A DNA stretch of 64,000 bases from contig NZ_JAMJPK010000011.1 of assembly GCF_023554995.1 (NCBI RefSeq), forward strand, positions 1 to 64,000, given 5' to 3'. The notes below the pieces were generated by a model. The model was given only the letters and a program-made list of their open reading frames with translations. It searched no databases and had not been told where the DNA came from. Numbering within the stretch: the stretch's first letter is position 1; each line of letters starts with the position of its first letter. The DNA is from Halomonas gemina. Its GTDB lineage: Bacteria > Pseudomonadota > Gammaproteobacteria > Pseudomonadales > Halomonadaceae. Made by a program: the position numbers and the translations under genes. Below are positions 34,485 to 42,719 of the stretch, in pieces.

Positions 34485-35570
34485 ATGTGCAACGTCCATT
34501 CCCTTCCTGCGACCGAGGCCGACAGCAGCGCCTTCGAGGCCCGGCTGGTCAATGCCCTCAACGAGAGCGGGCTGATGCTGCTTACCGCCATCGGCCACCG
34601 CACCGGCCTCTTCGCGGCCCTGACCGGCCAGCCGCCCCTCACCAGCCAGCAGCTGGCGGAGCGCGCCGGGCTCGACGAGCGCTACGTCCGCGAATGGCTC
34701 GGCGGCCTGGTCGCCGGCGGCGTGATCGCCACCGACCCGGCCGACGGCACCTATCGCCTCCCCGATGCCCACGCCGAGCTGCTCACCGACCAGGGAGCGG
34801 CCAACCTCGCCGTCTATGCTCAGTTTATCTCGCTGTTGGGCAGTGTGGAGGACGACGTGGTCCGCTGCTTCCGCGAGGGAGGTGGTGTGCCCTACTCACG
34901 CTATCCGCGCTTCCAGGAGGTGATGGCCAGCGACAGCGGCCAGACGGTGCTGCCGGCGCTGTTCGACGCCATCCTGCCCCTGGCGCCGGGGCTCATCGAG
35001 CGGCTCGAGTCGGGCATCCGGGTGCTGGACTGCGCCTGCGGCCGCGGCCGCGCCTTGCTGGCCATGGCCGAGCGCTTCCCGGCCAGCCGCTTCGTCGGCT
35101 ACGACCTCTCCGGAGAGGCCATCGCCTGGGCACGGGAACAGGCCCGGGCGGCCGGGCTCGATAACCTCAACTTCGAGGTGCGTGACCTGAGCGACTTCGA
35201 CGTCAGCGCCGAGCCCAACGCCTTCGAGCTGGTGACCACCTTCGACGGCATCCACGACCAGGCCCGGCCGAGAAGCCTGCTCAAGGGCATCCACCGCAGC
35301 CTGGCGCCTGACGGCGTCTACCTGGTCCAGGACATCCATGCCTCGAGTCACCACCACCTGGACCAGGATCACCCGCTGGGGACGATGCTCTATGCCGTCT
35401 CGGTCAGCCACTGCATGACGGTCTCACTGGCCCAGGGTGGCGAGGGGCTCGGCACCATGTGGGGCCGCGAACGGGCGCTGGCCTACCTGGAGGAGGCGGG
35501 CTTCCGGGACATCCGGGTCCATCAGCTGGAGCACGACATCCAGAACGACTACTTCGTCTGTCGGCCCTGA
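34485..35570 (+). CDS. Class I SAM-dependent methyltransferase with winged-helix N-terminus
   Basis: A 361-residue protein. The N-terminal about 90 residues look like a dimerisation/winged-helix domain (TSQQLAERAGLDERYVREWL). The methyltransferase core shows the SAM-binding loop RVLDCACGRGRALLAMAER, then FVGYDLSGEAI and a post-core DGIHDQARP. It resembles the family of small-molecule (often O- or As/thiol-) methyltransferases; the GxGxG loop is replaced by CACGRGRA. Substrate unknown. It is divergent from the GlxA-type regulator, which is a likely controller. Confidence 0.85.
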   Translation: MCNVHSLPATEADSSAFEARLVNALNESGLMLLTAIGHRTGLFAALTGQPPLTSQQLAERAGLDERYVREWLGGLVAGGVIATDPADGTYRLPDAHAELLTDQGAANLAVYAQFISLLGSVEDDVVRCFREGGGVPYSRYPRFQEVMASDSGQTVLPALFDAILPLAPGLIERLESGIRVLDCACGRGRALLAMAERFPASRFVGYDLSGEAIAWAREQARAAGLDNLNFEVRDLSDFDVSAEPNAFELVTTFDGIHDQARPRSLLKGIHRSLAPDGVYLVQDIHASSHHHLDQDHPLGTMLYAVSVSHCMTVSLAQGGEGLGTMWGRERALAYLEEAGFRDIRVHQLEHDIQNDYFVCRP

Positions 35571-35597
35571 CGGGGCGCCGCGACGAGCGGCAGAAAC

Positions 35598-35627
35598 AGG
35601 CCCGCCCGGCAATCGCCGGACGGGCCT
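35598..35627. terminator. Bidirectional hairpin terminator
   Basis: AGGCCCGCCCGGC, loop AATC, GCCGGACGGGCCT form a 13-position stem with one mismatch, between two convergent genes and 2 bases from the mechanosensitive channel stop codon. Confidence 0.7.
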
Positions 35628-35629
35628 GG

Positions 35630-37378
35630 TCATTCGGCTGAAGGCTCGCCCCCGGGAGATGGCGGCTCATCGACCTCCTGCACCGTGGCTGGCCGCCGGA
35701 TCCGACGCTTGGCCGGGGTATCGCCCCGGGCGATGTCGTGGTGGCTGAGCACCACCACCTCCCTGGGCCACCACTCGGGATGGTGGTCGCGGATGAAGGC
35801 CAGCAGCTTCTCCCGGACCTTCGCCTCCGCTTCCCAGGCACCTACGGCCTCGGGGCCCATCAGATAGAAGGAGACCTCCTGGGTGGCCTCATGCTGGCCG
35901 GTGACGAAACAAGCCAGTTTATGGTGATCGATGACCTGCTCCTCGGCCATCGCGAACTCCTTGAACTTCTCCCTCAAGGTGGCCACATCGGCGCTGAGAT
36001 GAAGCCTAAGCACGATGGTCCGGTAGAGCTTGGCATGCTTCGCGGAAAGGTTCTCGTAGGGCTTCGAGACGAAGTACTTCACCGGTACGATCAGGCGCCG
36101 CTCGTCCCAGGTCCTCAGGCGGATGAAGGTATAGTAGATGGCTTCCACGTAACTCCACTGGTCCTCGAAGACCACCAGGTCGCCGATGCGGATCGCCTTG
36201 GTCAGGGAGACCTGGAAGGAGGCCAGGATGTTGCCGAGCACGGCCTGGCCTGCGACCCCCACCAGCACCGTCAAGACACTGGCCGACGCCAGCAGTGTCA
36301 TTCCGATCGTCTCGAAGAAACTGACCTGAGCGATGACGTAGATCACCACGACCAGCACGGTGACCAGGATCACGGCACGACGCAGCGCATAGAGGGTGGT
36401 CAGCAGCTTGCGCTCGTCGCGGTGCCGGGTGTCGTCGATCTCGCCCACCAGCAGGCGCGTCATCCTGATCAGCAGGGTATCCACGAGCCGCACCGCGATC
36501 AGGCCGATGCCCCACGCCATGATGATGATCAGCACCACCCCGAGGGTGGCGGTGACCATGCCCGAGAAGGAGACCACGTAGTCGAGCAGCCACTGTGCCA
36601 GCAGCGCCATGGCGATGAAGGCCAGGGGCAGCCGGATCATCTGCGAAAAGACGCTGGCAAGCCCCGCGGGCAGGCTGCGGGTCAGCAGGCCCATCAGGGC
36701 ATGGGTGAACCATCCCACCGCCCCGGTGATGACCAGGAAGATCGGGATGGCGAGCCACTCCCATAGCTCCAGCTTGCCGATGGAGGTATGCAAGCGCTCG
36801 GGGAGATGGCTCTCCAGCCAGGAGGGACCATATTCCTCGTAGAGCTTGGGGATCGCGGTGATCGTCTCCGGGGCGATCAACCAGACGGGATCCTGCTCGC
36901 CCGCCCGGTAGCGGGCCACGCGCACCTCATAGCTCTGCCCGTCGGCTTCGAGGGTGGCCAGCTTGAGGTTTCGGCGGGTCTGGCCGGCGCGGGAGCTCTG
37001 GCCCGAGCCATCCTCGACCATGGCATCCTGACGCGCGGAAAGGTCGGAGATGTCGAGCCATTCGCCCCGCTGGAGGACTTCGGCGAGCTGCCTGGCCAGC
37101 ACGGCGCCTCGCGCGGCCTGTTCATCGGGGGTCAGGTCGAACAGGTTGAGGAGATGCGCCGCAGCCGCATAGTCTTCCTGGTCGGTCAATTCCAGGAAGC
37201 TGCGTACCGCGTCCCGCGGCGTCTGGCGATTGACCTCCTCGGGCGGCTGGCCGAGGCCGGCATTCAGCGAGTCGACGCTGAACCAGCGGCTTTCCTCCCC
37301 GTCCTCCTCCTGGGCATGCCCCAGGCAGGAGACGGCCAGCAACACCAGCAGCAGGAACCCTACGAGTGGGGTCTTCAT
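35630..37378 (-). CDS. MscS-family mechanosensitive ion channel with periplasmic N-terminal domain
   Basis: A 582-residue protein. A signal peptide (TPLVGFLLLVLLAVSCLGHA) is followed by a periplasmic region to about residue 205, four to five membrane segments (from AIPIFLVITGAVGWFTHALM), the pore helix and MscS beta domain (GNILASFQVSLTKAIRIGDL, VFEDQWSYVEAIYYTFIRLR), and a cytoplasmic tail with a Pro/Glu-rich end. It protects against hypo-osmotic shock or senses membrane tension. The N-terminal region is longer than in MscS itself, as in the YnaI/YbdG-type larger members. Confidence 0.9.
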   Translation of the reverse strand: MKTPLVGFLLLVLLAVSCLGHAQEEDGEESRWFSVDSLNAGLGQPPEEVNRQTPRDAVRSFLELTDQEDYAAAAHLLNLFDLTPDEQAARGAVLARQLAEVLQRGEWLDISDLSARQDAMVEDGSGQSSRAGQTRRNLKLATLEADGQSYEVRVARYRAGEQDPVWLIAPETITAIPKLYEEYGPSWLESHLPERLHTSIGKLELWEWLAIPIFLVITGAVGWFTHALMGLLTRSLPAGLASVFSQMIRLPLAFIAMALLAQWLLDYVVSFSGMVTATLGVVLIIIMAWGIGLIAVRLVDTLLIRMTRLLVGEIDDTRHRDERKLLTTLYALRRAVILVTVLVVVIYVIAQVSFFETIGMTLLASASVLTVLVGVAGQAVLGNILASFQVSLTKAIRIGDLVVFEDQWSYVEAIYYTFIRLRTWDERRLIVPVKYFVSKPYENLSAKHAKLYRTIVLRLHLSADVATLREKFKEFAMAEEQVIDHHKLACFVTGQHEATQEVSFYLMGPEAVGAWEAEAKVREKLLAFIRDHHPEWWPREVVVLSHHDIARGDTPAKRRIRRPATVQEVDEPPSPGGEPSAE

Positions 37379-37423
37379 ACGCGTCCTTCCCGGGTTGTCG
37401 GAAATTCCCTTTTCCGGCTGTCG

Positions 37424-38485
37424 TTACCCTTCCTGGCGGGTCTCCAGCTGGCCATGCCAGGGCCGCATGGCCAGGATCTCGTCGAACCACTGCAGCGGCT
37501 CGGGCTCGATGGCCTCCTCCGGCAGTGGTGCCAGCGCGACCAGCTGCCAGCTGCTGGCCTCCAGCGATTCGCGCAGCCGGCCATAGTCCACCGGGATGTT
37601 GGCCGCGGCCTTGTTCGCCTGCAGCTGGCCGAGCGCCTCCAGCAGGTCGTCCATGCCGTTCTCCTGCTCCTCGAGAGGCTCAAAGGACTGCACGTAGAGA
37701 CGCTCACCCTCCTGGCCCACCTTCACCGGCATGTCGATGATGTTGACCCGCTCGCCGACCTCGATGCGCGAGAAGAGCGCCTCGATGGTCTCCGGCATCA
37801 TGCGGATGCAGCCGCGGCTGGCGCGCATGCCGATGCCGTCCGGGCGGTTGGTGCCGTGGATCAGGTAGCCCGGGATGTCGAGCATGATGGCGTGCTGGCC
37901 CAGCGGATTGTCCGGCCCGGGCGGCACCACCTCGGGCGGCGGTTCACCGTTCTCCCTGGCCTCCTGGCGGACCGATTCGGGCGGGTACCAGGCCGGATCC
38001 TTGAGCTTCATGGTGGTCTCGGTCACGCCCAGCGGCGTGTTGAAGCCCTCCCGGCCGATGCCGATGGGATAGGTCTCCACCCGGGGCGTCTCGCCCTCGG
38101 CGGTATCCGGGTAGTAGTAGAGGCGCAGCTCGGCCACGTTGATCACCACGCCCTCGCGCTTTGCCGGCGGCAGGATGTAGCGTGCCGGAATCACCACCTC
38201 GGTGCCCGGGTCGGGCGCCCAGAGGCTGACCTCCGGGTTGGCGTTGCGGATCTCCTCGTAGCCGACATTGTGCTCGCGGGCGATGTCGAGCAGGGTCTGC
38301 CCCTTGCTCGTCTCGACGGTATAGACCTCGCCGACCATGTTGCCTGCCTCGGGCAGCGGGTAGTGGCCACGAGGCCACTCCTCTTCGGCCAGGGCAACCG
38401 CCGGCAGGAGCAGGAAGAGGGACAGGACCAGGGGACGGCAGCGCCTGGCCAGGGGAGAGATCACGGAAGGGGTCATGGTGTGCAT
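37424..38485 (-). CDS. L,D-transpeptidase with LysM domain
   Basis: A 353-residue periplasmic protein with a signal peptide (PLVLSLFLLLPAVALA), a LysM domain near residues 55-105 (EVYTVETSKGQTLLDIAREH), and a YkuD catalytic domain with the HGTNRPDGIGMRASRGCIRM region carrying the catalytic Cys and His. These ErfK/YbiS-type enzymes form 3-3 crosslinks or attach proteins to peptidoglycan. A C-terminal tail of about 90 residues follows. The start is uncertain: ATG 38485 or 38476. It is 45 bases upstream of the MscS gene start on the same strand and may be cotranscribed. Confidence 0.9.
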   Translation of the reverse strand: MHTMTPSVISPLARRCRPLVLSLFLLLPAVALAEEEWPRGHYPLPEAGNMVGEVYTVETSKGQTLLDIAREHNVGYEEIRNANPEVSLWAPDPGTEVVIPARYILPPAKREGVVINVAELRLYYYPDTAEGETPRVETYPIGIGREGFNTPLGVTETTMKLKDPAWYPPESVRQEARENGEPPPEVVPPGPDNPLGQHAIMLDIPGYLIHGTNRPDGIGMRASRGCIRMMPETIEALFSRIEVGERVNIIDMPVKVGQEGERLYVQSFEPLEEQENGMDDLLEALGQLQANKAAANIPVDYGRLRESLEASSWQLVALAPLPEEAIEPEPLQWFDEILAMRPWHGQLETRQEG

Positions 38486-38663
38486 GGCCTCGGGGATGTC
38501 ATCGGGGAAAGGGACTCTTTGTGAACAGTGTTTCATGGCACCTTCGCCACGGCAACTGGGAGCGAGGCAGGCCCGCCATCCGCATGCCACAAGAGGAGCA
38601 CCTGCTAACCGGTGCTAGCGCAGCACGCGCCCGACGTCGCGCAGGACGCGTTCGGCCGACACC

Positions 38664-39803
38664 TCATGAGCGCGCCTTGATCCAGCGAGTCAGGGCGATC
38701 CAGGCCGCGGTAGCCGGCACCAATGCCAGGCCGATGCCCAGCACCTGAGGATAGCTGTAGACCTGCCAGGCCTCGAGCAGCAGGCGGAAGACCCCGAAGA
38801 TCACCACGATATGGAAGATGAAGGCCGCCAGGGCATCCGAGCCGACGACCGTGACCGGGCGCAACCAGGCCGCGGCTCGCGCGCCCCCCGCCAGGCAGAG
38901 GGCGAGCACCAGCAGCGCCCCGCCCAGACTGAAGAGCATGAAGGCGAGCCCCGGCGGGTGCTTGCCGGTGTTGCGGGCGACCGCCATCAGCGCCGCGTCG
39001 AGGCCGGGCAACGAAAGCGCCACGAACCCCAGCAGCAGCGCCGTACCCACCGCGGCCAGGGCCGGCACCAGGCGACGGCGCAATGCGCCGCGCTCTTGGC
39101 AGCGCAGCACTCCCTCACCGATCAGCAGGCCGAGCATCACCAGCGGCAGCCGCGAAAGCTGCCCCCAGGTGTAGTGGTCGTCGTCCTCGACGAGGATCGC
39201 CTTGAGCGGCTCGATGCCCCAGAAGGCGACATGGCGTTCCAGCCAGCCGGCCAGCAGCGCCACGGCCAGCGGGGCGGCCAGCCGCGACCAGAGCGGCATC
39301 CTGCGCCACAGCGGCAGCACCCAGGGCAGCCACAGCAGGGCGATGGCATAGAAGCCCAGTATCTCCACCCAGATGGGGAAGCGCTGATAGACCAGGGTGT
39401 CGAGGATGTCCTGGGGACCGTAGAGCGGCAGCATCTCGACGACGGTCAGCACCTTGTACCAAAATAGTACCTCGACCCCACGCAGCATCAGCTTCAGGCG
39501 TCGCCTGGACCAGTCGGGCGCGTTGGTCTTCGGCAGGAAGGCCACCGCCAGGGCGATGCCGAACACCGTGATAAACAGCGACGAGGAGAGCTTGGTGAGC
39601 AGGTGGATCGGCACCATCCCCCACTCCGGCACCTGGCCGATGCCCAGCAGCCCGCTCACCGCGTGGCTGACGATCATCAGGGCGATGGCCACACCCCGCG
39701 CGAGGTCGATCGCCTCGACGCGTCCCTGGCCGCCCGGAAGTGAGGGGCGCTCCCCCAGCCGCTCCTGGATCGCCCGCCACCTTCCGCTGCCTGCCGCCGG
39801 CAT
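38664..39803 (-). CDS. Multi-pass membrane acyltransferase-like protein (heparan-alpha-glucosaminide N-acetyltransferase/DUF1624-like)
   Basis: A 379-residue protein with about 9-10 hydrophobic segments. The N-terminal signature RVEAIDLARGVAIALMIVSH, with Asp/Arg then His at the end of the first helix, is typical of membrane acyltransferases of the OpgC/YeiB/HGSNAT type. Its ATG at 39803 shares a base with the stop codon of the upstream lipoprotein (TGATG), so the two are translationally coupled. It may acylate an envelope glycan; the substrate is unknown. Confidence 0.75.
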   Translation of the reverse strand: MPAAGSGRWRAIQERLGERPSLPGGQGRVEAIDLARGVAIALMIVSHAVSGLLGIGQVPEWGMVPIHLLTKLSSSLFITVFGIALAVAFLPKTNAPDWSRRRLKLMLRGVEVLFWYKVLTVVEMLPLYGPQDILDTLVYQRFPIWVEILGFYAIALLWLPWVLPLWRRMPLWSRLAAPLAVALLAGWLERHVAFWGIEPLKAILVEDDDHYTWGQLSRLPLVMLGLLIGEGVLRCQERGALRRRLVPALAAVGTALLLGFVALSLPGLDAALMAVARNTGKHPPGLAFMLFSLGGALLVLALCLAGGARAAAWLRPVTVVGSDALAAFIFHIVVIFGVFRLLLEAWQVYSYPQVLGIGLALVPATAAWIALTRWIKARS

Positions 39804-40162
39804 CAACCGCCCTCCAGCCGCTCGATGCTCTCCAGCGTCAGCCGCCGTCCCTCGCGGGGGGAGTAACGAAAGTGACCCTCGACCCGCACGGCCTCGCCCA
39901 GATGGAGAGCAACCCGCTCATGGGGGAAGATCTCGACCCGGTTGAGGTCCTCATCCTCGATCCAGTAGTGCAGCGGGTCCTCGAAGTGGCGCACCACGCC
40001 GCGGGTGGCGACCCGGCTGTCGTCATGGACGGCGGGATTATTGGCCAGCACCGGCAGGGGCACCTCGCTGGCCGGCGCCTCTCCGCCACAGCCCGTGAGC
40101 AGCAGCCCGGCGATCAGCGTCACCGCCAGGCAAGCGGCGCTTCTGCGCAACGCTCCCATCAT
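39803..40162 (-). CDS. Small lipoprotein, function unknown
   Basis: A 119-residue lipoprotein: signal RRSAACLAVTLIAGLLLTGC, cysteine near residue 25. The mature part has alternating strand-like segments (DSRVATRGVVRHFEDPLHYW, VEIFPHERVALHLGEAVRVE) reminiscent of an OB-fold. Two adjacent ATG codons (40162, 40159) follow GGGGGAGG. It is translationally coupled to the membrane acyltransferase. Confidence 0.7.
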   Translation of the reverse strand: MMGALRRSAACLAVTLIAGLLLTGCGGEAPASEVPLPVLANNPAVHDDSRVATRGVVRHFEDPLHYWIEDEDLNRVEIFPHERVALHLGEAVRVEGHFRYSPREGRRLTLESIERLEGG

Positions 40163-40324
40163 GCCTCCCCCGCTGGTCGATGGTCGTCCGACATGGACGA
40201 CACCGGCGCCAGTATCGCCCAGGCGCCGCGGCCCCGTCATCGCCAGGGGTATCTCGCCCGGGTGCTTTTCGCCCACCCGGCCTCGGGGTAGGCTGGGCGG
40301 GTCCCCCTCCACCGAGAGTCGCCG

Positions 40325-41479
40325 ATGTCGCGATCCCGCTCCTTCCGCTCACGTTCCCTATGCCTCGGGGCCGCCCTGGCCTGGCTGGCCCCGCTCGCCG
40401 CTCTGGCCGATGGCTGCCCCGCTCCCGGCCAGTGGCGGGTCGCCGGGGGCGAGACGCTGACCACCGCCGGGCTGATGGCGGAGCTCGCCGGGAGCGACGT
40501 GGTGCTGCTCGGCGAGCAGCATGACCGCCTCGACCACCACCGCTGGCAGCTTCACACCCTGGCCGCCCTGCATGCCCATCGCCCGGCGATGGTGATCGGC
40601 CTGGAGATGTTGCCCCGCGAGGCCCAGCCGGCGCTGGATGCCTGGGTGGCCGGCGAGCTCGACGAGGCGGCCTTCCTCGAGCAGAGCGACTGGCACCGGG
40701 CCTGGGGCTTCGACCCCGACCTCTACCTGCCGATCCTCCACTTCGCGCGCATGCAGCGAATTCCGCTGCTGGCGCTCAACGTCACCCCCGAACTGCGCGG
40801 CCGGCTGGCCAGCGAGGGCTGGGCGGCGGTCCCCGAGCAGGAGCGCTTCGGCATCACGCAACCGGCCCCGGCCCCGCCCGCCTACCGGGCGTCGCTGGAG
40901 GCGATCTACGCCGAGCATGCCAACCGCAACGACGACCCGGCGGACCTCGAGCGCTTCATCGCGGCCCAGCTGGTCTGGGACCGCGCCATGGCCACCGCCC
41001 TGGTGGAGGCCGCCGCGGAGGGTCCGCTGGTGGCGGGGTTGATGGGCGAGGGCCACCTGGCCGACGGCGACGGCGTGCCCTACCAGCTCGACGACCTGGG
41101 CCTGGGCAACCATCGCAGCCTGCTGCCCTGGGCACCGGGCCCCGACTGCCAGCCACCCGCGGCGTTGGCCGATGCCTTCTATGCGCTGGGCGACGAGTCC
41201 ACCTTCCAGCCCCCCGAGCCGCCGCGCCTGGGCGTGCTGATCGGCGAGCACGCGGACGGCGTGCTGGTCCAGGGCATCGCCCCCGGCAGCGTGGCCGAGG
41301 CAGCCGGCCTCGCCGAGGGCGATGTGATCGTCACCGCCGCCGGCCTTCCCATGGCGCGGCCCGCCGATCTCACCGCGGTGATCGGCCGCCAGGCCCCCGG
41401 CACCCTGCTGCCGCTGGAGATCCGTCGCGACGGCGAGCGCCGGGAGCTGCTGGCGCGCTTCCCGCCCGCCGCGAGCTGA
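40325..41479 (+). CDS. ChaN-family heme-binding-like protein with C-terminal PDZ domain
   Basis: A 384-residue protein with a signal peptide (LCLGAALAWLAPLAALADG). Residues about 50-290 form a ChaN/EreA-like domain: VVLLGEQHDRLDHHRWQL, VIGLEMLPREAQPAL, LLALNVTPEL and LMGEGHLADG, the histidines of which match the family's ligands. Residues about 300-375 form a PDZ domain (GVLVQGIAPGSVAEAAGLAE). Cj0177/ChaN proteins bind heme in the envelope and are linked to iron uptake. No iron-uptake genes adjoin it. ChaN-PDZ fusions are common in related bacteria. Confidence 0.82.
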   Translation: MSRSRSFRSRSLCLGAALAWLAPLAALADGCPAPGQWRVAGGETLTTAGLMAELAGSDVVLLGEQHDRLDHHRWQLHTLAALHAHRPAMVIGLEMLPREAQPALDAWVAGELDEAAFLEQSDWHRAWGFDPDLYLPILHFARMQRIPLLALNVTPELRGRLASEGWAAVPEQERFGITQPAPAPPAYRASLEAIYAEHANRNDDPADLERFIAAQLVWDRAMATALVEAAAEGPLVAGLMGEGHLADGDGVPYQLDDLGLGNHRSLLPWAPGPDCQPPAALADAFYALGDESTFQPPEPPRLGVLIGEHADGVLVQGIAPGSVAEAAGLAEGDVIVTAAGLPMARPADLTAVIGRQAPGTLLPLEIRRDGERRELLARFPPAAS

Positions 41480-41625
41480 GCGCCGGGCACGGCGGGGCGC
41501 TGGCCTCGCTTGAGCGTCTCGCCGTCGGTCGGGAGCGGCTATGCTGAACGCATGGAGCGCACCATCCACAGAAGGGAGGCAATCATTGTCGTTCCCGGCC
41601 CACCGTGGCCGAAGGAGGAAGTGTC

Positions 41626-42096
41626 ATGAGCATGCCCATGACGATACGGGAGTACCTCCGAGCCTGTGATATCGACTTCGAGGAGGTCCCCCACCCGCGC
41701 GAAGTGACGACCAGCCGCATCGCCCAACAGGCCCATATCGCCGGCAACCAGCTGGCCAAGGCGGTCATGCTGCACGGCAATGCGGGCTACCGCCTGGCCG
41801 TGGTCCCCAGCACCTGCGATGCCGACATCGAGCGGCTCTCGGCGCTCTTCCACGAGAAGGTCGAGCTCGCCTCGGAGGACGAGATCGCCGACTGCTTCAA
41901 GGACTGCGACCCCGGCGCCACCACCCCGGTGGGTCAGGCCTACGGCCTGCAGGTCTACATCGATGACCTGCTGCGCCACCAGCCCGACATCTACTTCGAG
42001 GCCGGTGACCACGAGACCCTGGTACACATGAGCGGCAGCGAGTTCGACCGACTGATGACCGCCAGCCCGCACGGCCACATCAGCCGCCACCACTGA
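41626..42096 (+). CDS. YbaK/ProX-type aminoacyl-tRNA deacylase-like protein
   Basis: A 156-residue YbaK/EbsC-fold protein (VPHPREVTTSRIAQQAHIAG, the lysine in QLAKAVMLHGNAGYRLAVVP, and FEAGDHETLVHMSGSEFDRL). Family members clear mischarged tRNA such as Ala-tRNAPro or Cys-tRNAPro. Sequence is closest to free-standing family members annotated as YbaK/aminoacyl-tRNA synthetase-associated domain proteins. ATG at 41626 follows GAAGGAGGAA. Specificity cannot be read from sequence alone. Confidence 0.85.
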   Translation: MSMPMTIREYLRACDIDFEEVPHPREVTTSRIAQQAHIAGNQLAKAVMLHGNAGYRLAVVPSTCDADIERLSALFHEKVELASEDEIADCFKDCDPGATTPVGQAYGLQVYIDDLLRHQPDIYFEAGDHETLVHMSGSEFDRLMTASPHGHISRHH

Positions 42097-42111
42097 GCCC
42101 CTGAAGGCAAC

Positions 42112-42142
42112 ACGGGCCGCGACCGAGAGGTTCGCGGCCCGT
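42112..42142 (+). terminator. Hairpin terminator after the YbaK-like gene
   Basis: ACGGGCCGCGA, a 9-base loop and TCGCGGCCCGT form a perfect 11-bp stem 15 bases after the stop codon. A clear T-run is lacking. Confidence 0.6.
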
Positions 42143-42224
42143 CGACGTTCTCGCAACCCGCGGCCACGACAGGCATCATGGGCGCCCCTGCCCCATCCAT
42201 CGTCCACGAGGTTGACCACCGCCG

Positions 42225-42632
42225 ATGAGAATCCTGATTCGTACCTTCTTCCGCGGCCTGCGCCTGGTGCTGGCGCCGGTCATGCTGGCCTCCGAGAAGC
42301 TCTCCACCCCCCAGGCCATCCAGCGCAGCCCCGAGGCGCAGGCCCGGGTCGACGAGGCCTGCCGCAACCTGGCGCTCTACCAGTTCCGCAGCTGCCCCTT
42401 CTGCATCAAGGTGCGCAAGGAGATCGCCCGCCTGGGCCTGGAGATCGAGCTGCGCGACGCTCAGCACGACCCCGATCACCGCCGCGAGCTCGCCGAGAGT
42501 GGCGGGCGGGTCAAGGTGCCCTGCCTGAAGATCGCCCACGACGACGGCCCGACCGAGTGGCTCTACGAATCCGACGATATCAACGCCTGGCTGCACCGTC
42601 GCTTCGCCACGGCCGAGGCCCAGGCCGCCTGA
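42225..42632 (+). CDS. Glutaredoxin-family protein with N-terminal hydrophobic extension
   Basis: A 135-residue protein. Residues 1-about 45 form an extension including a hydrophobic, arginine-rich start (RILIRTFFRGLRLVLAPVM) that may be a membrane anchor. Residues about 48-125 are a thioredoxin-fold glutaredoxin domain with active site CPFC in YQFRSCPFCIKVRKEIARLG, then GGRVKVPCLKI (cis-proline) and YESDDINAWL. It likely reduces glutathione-mixed disulfides. It lies upstream of the ClC gene on the same strand. Confidence 0.85.
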   Translation: MRILIRTFFRGLRLVLAPVMLASEKLSTPQAIQRSPEAQARVDEACRNLALYQFRSCPFCIKVRKEIARLGLEIELRDAQHDPDHRRELAESGGRVKVPCLKIAHDDGPTEWLYESDDINAWLHRRFATAEAQAA

Positions 42633-42719
42633 CCCGCCGCGCCCGGAAGGGCGCACAGGCAACTGCCGGCAGGCGGGGCGGCACTTGCCCTGCGCCGAGG
42701 GGCCGCCTACACCTTGGGG